Assembly: GCA_030435675.1 (NCBI GenBank)
Contig: CM059622.1
Span: 14,880,001-14,944,000, forward strand
DNA: 64,000 nt
Direction: 5' to 3'
DNA from: Steinernema hermaphroditum
Lineage: Eukaryota > Nematoda > Chromadorea > Rhabditida > Steinernematidae
Made by a program: the position numbers and the translations under genes. A model generated the notes under the pieces. The model was not told the origin of the DNA. It saw only the letters and a list, made by a program, of their open reading frames with translations, and did not search any database. Below are positions 56,518 to 64,000 of this stretch, in pieces. Each line of letters starts with the position of its first letter. Within the stretch, counting starts at the first letter, position 1.

Positions 56518-59500
56518 TCAAGATCGGTAAAGCGTTCGTTTCGAGTCCCACTTGCGTACCCAGCGTTCCAGAGCCTTTTCATTCAAGCGACGCCACTGGA
56601 CATTCAGGACGATGCTTTCGATCGCCTGATCTACCCTGGCTCTTGAAGCGCCCATCTAAAGTAGGGTGGGTCTCGGATAAATCAAGATTAATAATTATGC
56701 ATTTAGTTTTGTTTTATTTGCAAGCAGTCAGGGGTTACTCAAAGGGAACCTTGTTAACTCAAGTCGGACGCGCCGATCTGGCTGAATGTGTCTATCTGAT
56801 TCTTTCTTACCTTCTTTCCCTTGAAGAACTCCCGAACCTCCAGAAGGTCGTATTCCGTATTAAAATTCTCAATGATCGACTTGGACATCATTCCGAGCAT
56901 CGTAGTTGTTCCACCGATTCTGCAACACATTCTCATTGGCCTACTCCCCAAACCAATCACCCACATCTTGTCGAATTTGTCATAGTTCATCCGGAAGAAC
57001 CTCCACGCGTACAACGCGGCGACCCTGTTTTGCATGAGCATGCCTAGGGCTCGCGGCAGGATGTTCGGTCTGACGACGGCCGGATCGAGGCACATCAGCA
57101 TGAAGCGGTGCACGAGCCTGACGTTTTTCGTCGAGGCTAGGGCGTTCAGAAGCATCAGCTTTTGGGATGGATTCGTTGTCTTGAGGTATTCGTCGTAGAC
57201 ACGTTCCCAGTCGGACGTACTTCCGCGACGAACGCCTTCTTCAATCACGAACGGCTGAATGTCCACGAACACCCTAAAGGCAGTCAGTCATACAGATGGT
57301 TTCCTTAGGTGATAATCTACGAGTTCTTGTCCTGGAGCCACTTGTTGAAGAGATTCTGCGCCTGTTTGGAGCAGTCGGCGATCTGAAGACGACAGGCCAT
57401 GGCCAAGACCTCCGTTTGGAGCATCCGGTCGACGTGCTTCTCTGGACGTTTCCAGCCGAGACGCTCGTAGGCTTTCATGAAGATGGACTTCTCGAATTTC
57501 TAAACGAATTCATCTAGGGGTGTTGGCCTATTATTTGTACAAAAAAAAAAGAGTTTAAAGAAAGAAATTCGAAGCTGTTCGTAGTGACGGCCACTCTACA
57601 GTGCTGAGTCTTACGGTATACATACAGGACGTCCGATGTATTCGTACACTCTCACGATGAGATATCGCTCGAATCTCTGAACAAGAGGTTGTCTAGCATC
57701 GCGACATTTAGTCCTTAAATGTTTGGTGTCTTTCATAACATGTCTACAGTCGGCGTTCTGGACACCGTAGTGGAAGTACTGTATAAAGCGAGGAAGACAA
57801 GTAAACACAGATTTTTGGCACAAATCCGTTTCAGGTGTTTCTTTGGAAATCGGGCGTCTCCGGCTTAGGCTTGTGCCTATAGATCTAAAGTGAACCCTAA
57901 AGGCGAGCATCATCGGAGCTCTTATGTCCTTGACTGAGATAGCAATATAATTGGGACATAAACCCTTTAAATTTACGTGAAATTAGCACACCGAAACAGA
58001 ACTTTCCCTATCCAACAGCTACAGTTCATACGCTGTTACGGAATGAAAAGTGGAACCTCGTCCATCTAGATGGGTGACCGAGACACTATATTACTAAAGT
58101 CTGATCGATGGTTTGAGTTCTAACCGAGGGAATTTCATGTTTTCCCATTCTTTACCCTACCTGGAAAAGATCAACAATCGGCGTTTCAGAGATCATCTGT
58201 TCGATAACTTTGAGGTGGGTGATGATGACCACCCATGGAATTCGCTCTATTTCCGTGTTGCCTTAAATGCGCACATGATCGCATGCCTAGTTTTCTCACT
58301 TACTTTCAACATATTTGACCAGATCGAGGGCCGTTTCGATGCCGAGATGGCCAGATTTGGCGAAGAAGAAGGCGTCATTAAGAATGGTGGCTCTGTCGAC
58401 GGCGGAGAGCTTCTCGTGGTCGGTGCTGAGCTGCTTGATCAGCTGTTTGTAGATGTCTTTTTCATAGAGAACACGATAATATCCTAGAGATCCGGTATTG
58501 GCGACCACCCATTTCACGTTTTGGCCGATACGTTGGATGGCTAAAGTGGAATACTTGGCGTGAATACTAGGTCATGTAATGAGCTCACCGCTTTCCTGAT
58601 CGGCTTTCAGCCAAATCAAGTTAACCTGATCCGCAAGGTCTGACCTGTACTGGATAGGAATGGGCCATTTCGTATTGGAATTATCGGCTGCCCGCTCGTC
58701 TTCTAGCAGAAGGAACTTCGTCTGATTGCGGACCACCATCGAGCCACGGTCAAGGCCAACGCTAATCAGAGGATATCCGATTTGGGAAGTCCACGCCTCA
58801 GCTACGTCGGCCACAGAAATATCGTCGGAAAGGGTCACGTGCTGAATTTGGAAATTGCACGACTACATCCCTAAAAAGGTCGACTACCTTTTGTATGATA
58901 TTCCACAGATCGATGCGTTCGGCATTGGCGTAGGCGTACTTCTTCAAGTACTCCTGCAAGGCGATCTGAAAGGCGTCTTTGCCGGCAAGACCACGCAGCA
59001 TTTGGATGAGCGAGGCTCCCTTTTGGTATGAGATGACGTCAAACATCGAACCGATCTGGGCGGGGTCTTCGACGTCGTTCGAAACGGCGTGGGAAGAGGA
59101 GAAGCCGTCAAGAAGCATGCTTTGCACGAAGTTCTCGACGTAAAAGTCGTTTAGCTAAAGCACGGTATTTAGAGTTGTTTTCGAAAAATTAATGTTTCGA
59201 AGGAAGGTGTGAGGTATGGGCTATATGTTCATTTCCATAAAGCCATTTTGCCGTTCATCTCGGTACTTCTGTTTCTTTTAGGTATTAATCTGAAACACAC
59301 CACATTCCACTCCGGGTATAGATCATCGGCACAGAGATATTCCATGTAGTTGGCGAATCCTTCGTTGAGCCACAAGTCGCTCCACCACTTCATGGTCACA
59401 TAATTTCCGAACCACTGAAAGAATGAAAAATAAGATTGCCTGGCTGGATTAAATCTGTATACGTCTCATCTCTTTCGACGCCGACAGACGTGCCTCTGTA

Positions 59501-61636
59501 ACATCACCCTGTTGGCAACCAATCAGACATCCTCCCATGTGGTCTAGTGGTTAGGATTCGTGGCTTTCACCCACGCGGCCCGGGTTCGATTCCCGGCATG
59601 GGAAAACTTTTTTGTAGAAGTTATCGTTTTTTCCTTTTCGTCAGATTTCAAGCAATTACATTTAATATTTGAGGATTTTTTTTCTGGTAGAACTTGCAAG
59701 TTTACGCAGAAAATCTTTAGGAACATTAAAAAGATTTACTCCCCGGCCGGGAATCGAACCCGGGTCTCGCACGTGACAGGCGCGGATACTCACCACTATA
59801 CTACCGAGGACTCGTTCTCTTAATAAACGCCCGTTCTCACACGTAACAATCAAGGCCGTGATTCCGAACTGACGACATAGGAACATTTCTATGGTTTGCT
59901 ACTTCCCCTTTTTAGTTATTAAGTACGGAAATACTTTCGATATGAACACACTATCTACGTCATCTACTATTGTCCTTACCTGATGAGCAATTTCATGACA
60001 CACAACAAGAGCCACTACTTCCCGAGACTTTTCCGTCGATCTGGCTTCGTTGTAGAGCAGCATGGCGTCGCGGAAAGTGACCATTCCCCAGTTCTCCATA
60101 GCGCCTTCGGAGAAGTCGTCCAAGGCGATTAGATCTACACCACATATGCATAAACATCCATGCAGGTGACCTTACCGGTCTTCTGCAAAGGAAACGGAAT
60201 GTCGAAGAACTTCTCAAAGTACTCCAGCGCGCGGATTCCAGTGTTCAGTCCGAAATCGGACTGATTCCTGATCGAGTCTCCTGCAGCATAAAGACTGACT
60301 TCCACCGGCTTCTTGGTCTTCGTGGTGGTCCTCCGCACCACTTTGAACCCATCCAAAACGGCCAGCGCAGTGATGTAGGTGCTCATCTTGACGGACGGCG
60401 CGAACTGATCCATGACCAGGTCATTACCGTACTCCTCCGATCGGATGAGGTGCATGTTGGCGCGAACGACATGACGCATTTCGCGAATCACCGATACGTC
60501 GAAAACGGCTTTGAACTTCGGCTCGTCGAAGCAGGGATACGCCTTTCGGGCCAGAGTGGGCTCGAACTGCGTTACAGCCGAGTACCTAATGGGTCGTCTT
60601 TTCTGCGATGAAATGTCAACTTACGTCTTCGAGTTGTCCGTTTGGATGTGCGTGTTCAAATAGAGTCCTGTGAGATCCTTCTGAATGGAACCCTCGTAGT
60701 CGATGAGAAGTCGTACGTCGTCTCCTCGAGAAATCGTTCGGGACAAGAGGAAAGCCCACTGGTTTACCCGATCGCAAATGAACTGAAAAGGACCCAGTCT
60801 TCGAAACCGCCTCTCCGATGAACACTCACATGTTCGGCATCTATTCTCTTCCCTTCTACTTGGAAACTAAACGAAGTGATATTCAGCTTTTGCGCGTGTA
60901 GAACGACCAGTTTTGTTTTGGTGATAACTTTGAGATCGATGGTGACAGTGCCGCTCAGTTCGAGCGTGGTGAGGTTCGGCTGCAGCACGAGTTTGTAGTT
61001 GGTGGGCTCGACGTCTTCGGGCAGTCGGATGCGTCGCCACGGGTAGGATTCCCCGCATTCGGCGACGATTTGTTCTTGGATTGGGGGCTCCACTACTGCT
61101 TCGCTCTGAAAATTTGGATCAAAACTTGATTGCCTAAAAGTGCGCTAGGGTTTGATTGCTCGGCAACATCAATTCGATAGTACTCATACTCGTGCCGCTT
61201 ATGATTAGTCTGTATTAGCGTTCAACATAACACATAGAACAATTACACATCTTACAACATCAAACCGGTTTCAACACGGAAATGGTATGCCCATCTAAAG
61301 AAACATCATTGAAATTAAGAATGCTACTAGCAGTACCCCAATCCAAAACCGTACCTTATTTTTAACATCGCATTGGCCGAAGGTGTGCGGCAGAAGGATG
61401 GCTCCGAGAAGGGTCCCCAGGATGAGCATCGTCAGGGCCACCATCAGCGTCACGAGACACGCTCGAGAAGCGCGTACCAATCGATGTTTCCCGTTGGGCC
61501 GGACGGACTTGACCGTCCAATTGCCTAAAATTTCCGCTGATCGCGTGTGGGCGCGCCCCATCGGAGACTCACCAACATCGTCATCTTCCGGCTGAGACTC
61601 TTCGAATAACAACTTGACTGTAGTGGGCGTGGGCAT
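56518..61636 (-). CDS. membrane-anchored M1-family (aminopeptidase N-type) metallopeptidase
   Basis: Exons: 61636-61573, 61524-61355, 61105-60830, 60782-60625, 60585-60176, 60134-59980, 59414-59301, 59154-58888, 58841-58589, 58540-58304, 58261-58161, 57676-57626, 57499-57321, 57273-56811 (perhaps split by one more 45-bp intron) and 56655-56518; about 1000 aa, phases consistent. The N-terminus is cytosolic, then a TM anchor ([21 protein letters not shown]), so a type II ectoenzyme. EGAMENWGM (the GAMEN substrate motif), HEIAHQWFG (HEXXH zinc site) and [10 protein letters not shown] (third zinc ligand) are all intact, so it should be active, removing N-terminal residues from peptides outside the cell. 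The C-terminal helical ERAP1-like domain follows. Confidence 0.92.
59533..59604 (+). tRNA. tRNA-Glu (TTC), antisense in aminopeptidase intron
   Basis: This 72-nt gene is identical in its stems to the copies at 10870 and 28600, with a T6 terminator. It lies in the 565-bp intron between the HEIAHQ and WFGN exons, opposite in strand to the host gene. Confidence 0.95.
59739..59810 (-). tRNA. tRNA-Asp (GTC), in aminopeptidase intron
   Basis: On the - strand: acceptor TCCTCGG/CCGGGGA, D-arm TAGTATAGTGGTGAGTA, anticodon loop CTGTCAC (GTC), T-arm CCGGGTTCGATTCCCGG. It is in the same orientation as the host gene and about 130 bp from the oppositely oriented tRNA-Glu. Confidence 0.95.
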
Positions 61637-61959
61637 GGCTGACAAAGACTACGGATATAGATAGCGAGCGGAACTAGCTAGATAGGAAGGTGGCGGAAGG
61701 GTAGATCTTCGTTCTTCAGAAATAAGGCATTCTACAGGGGAAAGTCTGCAAGCGAAGTATTGCTTATGCATATGGTAGAGGGAACGAGAGTGCACCGAAA
61801 ATACACGTCAAGTACGTATGATGTTGCTGTTTCCTAACGATTTCTCTTTTCGAGAGATCTATAGGTCGAGTCCTATTTAGGGAATCGGTACGTCATGGCG
61901 CGTGAAATTGAATGAACTAGACTCAAAATAAAAAACTAAAAAAGAGAAGAAAAAGTTTT

Positions 61960-62041
61960 CGCAGTCAGCAGGATTCGAACCTACGCGGGCAGAGCCCAAT
62001 TGATTTCTAGTCAATCTCCTTAACCACTCGGACATGACTGC
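61960..62041 (-). tRNA. tRNA-Ser (AGA)
   Basis: This 82-nt gene has a long variable arm: acceptor GCAGTCA/TGACTGC, anticodon loop CTAGAAA (AGA), variable arm GGGCTCTGCCC, and T-arm TAGGTTCGAATCCTG. A T-run follows on that strand (AAAACT complement). Confidence 0.95.
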
Positions 62042-64000
62042 ATGTGTGGCATTGCACCATGAAACCCAGTAAACGGAGAACCGTCGAGTCCATTGGTCTT
62101 TCTGTGTTTTCTGTTCGTAGGGGTTTCAGGTACCTCACAAAATACGCACTCGGGTTGGCGTTGAACCGATCCTGACGGTTCCTTCGAGACCGATAAGCCA
62201 CCAATTGTTTACATGGTTAAACTGGAATAAAACGGATTCGTGATGTCCTTTCGCTAATGCGATGACTAACTAACATGACTAACAAGGGGTCCTTCCTAAG
62301 TGGAAATGTTGCTAACATTCCCAACATGTGCCATATGTCCTTTGCGGCGCTTCTGAATGGTTTGGAAGTAGGCGAAACAAAGAAGGACTTGCTTACTCAA
62401 AAATTACTCTGATTTACGGGGATCACTGGTTCGTCTTTCCTATGCAGAGTTCGGAGGGATCGGGTTTGGGTTCGGATTCATTATAGACATGGCTGCATGT
62501 GCTGCAGTCCACTATGAATTACGTAAGTGTATAAGCGAGCCCTGAGCAAGTTCAGTGATCTGTCGATAGACTCTGGTTCTGTGATGAACTTCAATTATAA
62601 ATCGCGTGGGAACAACAGTTGCACGATCGCAGCCAAATCGCTGCCAACTATGTCAGTCCTGCGTCTGCACTTTGTGTGATGGACCCACTTGGAAGAGCTC
62701 GCATGCGTCAGCCACTTTATCGCGTGAAACACAAAATAAAAAAATACACGAGAAGGAAATGAGATAGCTGTGGTGAAAACCCTGATTAGCTGTTGTTTTG
62801 CTTTGAAGCCGTCAACATTGAGGAATTTGATAAGTCTCTTATTTGGTACCGATTTGGTATTAGGGTCGTTTGTCGTCTTCGATATTCCGAAACGAAGCAT
62901 AAAGATCAAGGAAATGCACTCTACTGAGCTCTATTGTTTCACAAGGAAACGCGTATGCCTACAGAGGATTCACTCGCTCAGTCAATAAAATCAAAACATG
63001 CAGAGGCAAGCAACGTGTTAGATAGCATGACCTCTGCATGAACCACGTGGGCCATTCCAGATCGAAAACTTTCTTAATTATAGCAAAGACTCAGTCTCGT
63101 TCTAATCAATCTCACTTTCGATCAAACATCTATCGTGTCCATTCCAGCACAAAGAAAAAACAAATGCACCCAAACAGCATTAATTATTCAAAATGTCATT
63201 AAAATTCACACAACTCTACGTATATAGCTCTGTACACGCAACACATTCAGAAACACGAGAAACACGTGGGAATCGCATAGTCAAGTGGCCGTCTGAGCTG
63301 CACGTTCGCCAGAAACATGCGATCTATGCACATAATTGGCACGCGTCTCTCACGGCATCATGTTCGCTGGGCCTAATTACACACGGGGAAGAGGAAGACG
63401 GCCACGGGAGCACGTCGCAAAAACAAACATGTCGGACAGACATGCGCGAACATAACACACAAGACGCCTGCTTTAGTATTAACGGTTATGATGGAAGCAA
63501 AAGCAGAAAACATGACATAAACTTCCGAAACGAGCATTCCCCATCCTCGGCCGGGGCAAAAAGACATTCTTCGGTTGCGTGAACAAATGAGCACGCTGCA
63601 AATATTTTTGGCAAACAGTCGCCATCGATGTCTCTTCTCGAAGACGAGCACTATAGAGCAAATAATGTAAGCCTTCTGGTGTCTTTTTCGGCACATACGT
63701 CACTCTAAGATGTTGCTTAAACATTTCGAAAAAAAGATGAAGTTGTATAGTATGTGCTTAGCCAGACAGCCCAGAATGAAAAGAAGACGACTAGAAACAG
63801 ACAACTATACACAATTCTATAAGAACTATAAGTTTGCTACATTATAAAGGACGAGGCTGTTGAAATGAAAGAAAACAGCTGAAATTCAGCTCTAGATGGA
63901 GATACTTGCACCTAATTTTTTGCAACCATCGATGTCCTAGCACCACCTTTATCGTGAATAATAGTAGGCTTAAAAGGGAGCTTTGTAGTGCCCGAAGTGA
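62042..64000. other. gene-poor end of window
   Basis: AT-rich sequence with only chance-length frames on both strands (for example 62595-62909 and 63193-63582). No splice-supported gene, repeat or RNA is recognised. Confidence 0.45.

Noticed and set aside
1..64000. CRISPR arrays, operons of bacterial type, plasmid origins
   Set aside because: Introns, nuclear tRNAs and metazoan genes show this is eukaryotic; no regularly spaced repeat array was seen.

Overview
The window is nuclear DNA from a nematode, most likely a clade V (rhabditid/diplogastrid-type) species. The evidence is very short introns (about 40-50 bp, GT...TTTCAG), splice-acceptor-like TTNCAG directly before several start codons (as expected for trans-splicing), AATAAA signals close to stop codons, and recognisable orthologues of C. 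elegans genes. No species can be named from the sequence alone. Coordinates of multi-exon genes were worked out by hand from splice consensus, reading-frame phase and family conservation.

Layout. 0-1.3 kb: 3' end of a MROH1/HPO-27-type HEAT-repeat gene (+). 1.6-2.1 kb: three-finger C2H2 protein (-). 2.6-4.3 kb: Tat-SF1/Cus2-type splicing factor (-). 5.3-6.4 kb: stomatin-like 2, stl-1 (+). 6.5-8.7 kb: CIB-type EF-hand protein, calm-1 (-). 9-12 kb: sparse, with a tRNA-Glu and a tiny secreted-peptide gene. 12.1-14.6 kb: a secreted peptide gene and a TTBK/CK1-type kinase (-). 15.2-18.7 kb: tandem copies of a nematode family of unknown function, the first split by a mariner-like element. 19.1-20.0 kb: divergent RNase T2 (-). 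22.8-38.6 kb: laminin alpha, lam-3-like, 21 exons (+). It carries two intronic tRNA-Glu genes, an antisense peptide gene nested in intron 5, and candidate alternative exons between LG3 and LG4. 38.7-39.7 kb: third family copy (-). 41-42.3 kb: orphan single-pass membrane protein (-).

43.3-56.2 kb is repeat-rich accessory sequence. It holds a decayed Maverick/Polinton DNA polymerase B (exonuclease part), a solo LTR with perfect target duplication, three copies of a four-TM protein family (two in an inverted repeat), a fourth copy of the unknown family, and a 1.42-kb fully palindromic TA-flanked foldback element. 56.5-61.6 kb: membrane-anchored M1 aminopeptidase (-) with an intact HEXXH site and tRNA-Asp and tRNA-Glu genes in one intron. 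61.7-64 kb: a tRNA-Ser and otherwise nothing recognised.

The housekeeping and matrix genes (MROH1, Tat-SF1, stl-1, calm-1, lam-3, aminopeptidase) are independent genes rather than one pathway. The novelty lies in small secreted-peptide genes, above all two dispersed paralogues sharing a HYV-PF-GLG-PW block, and in lineage-specific families carried by local duplication and transposon activity.
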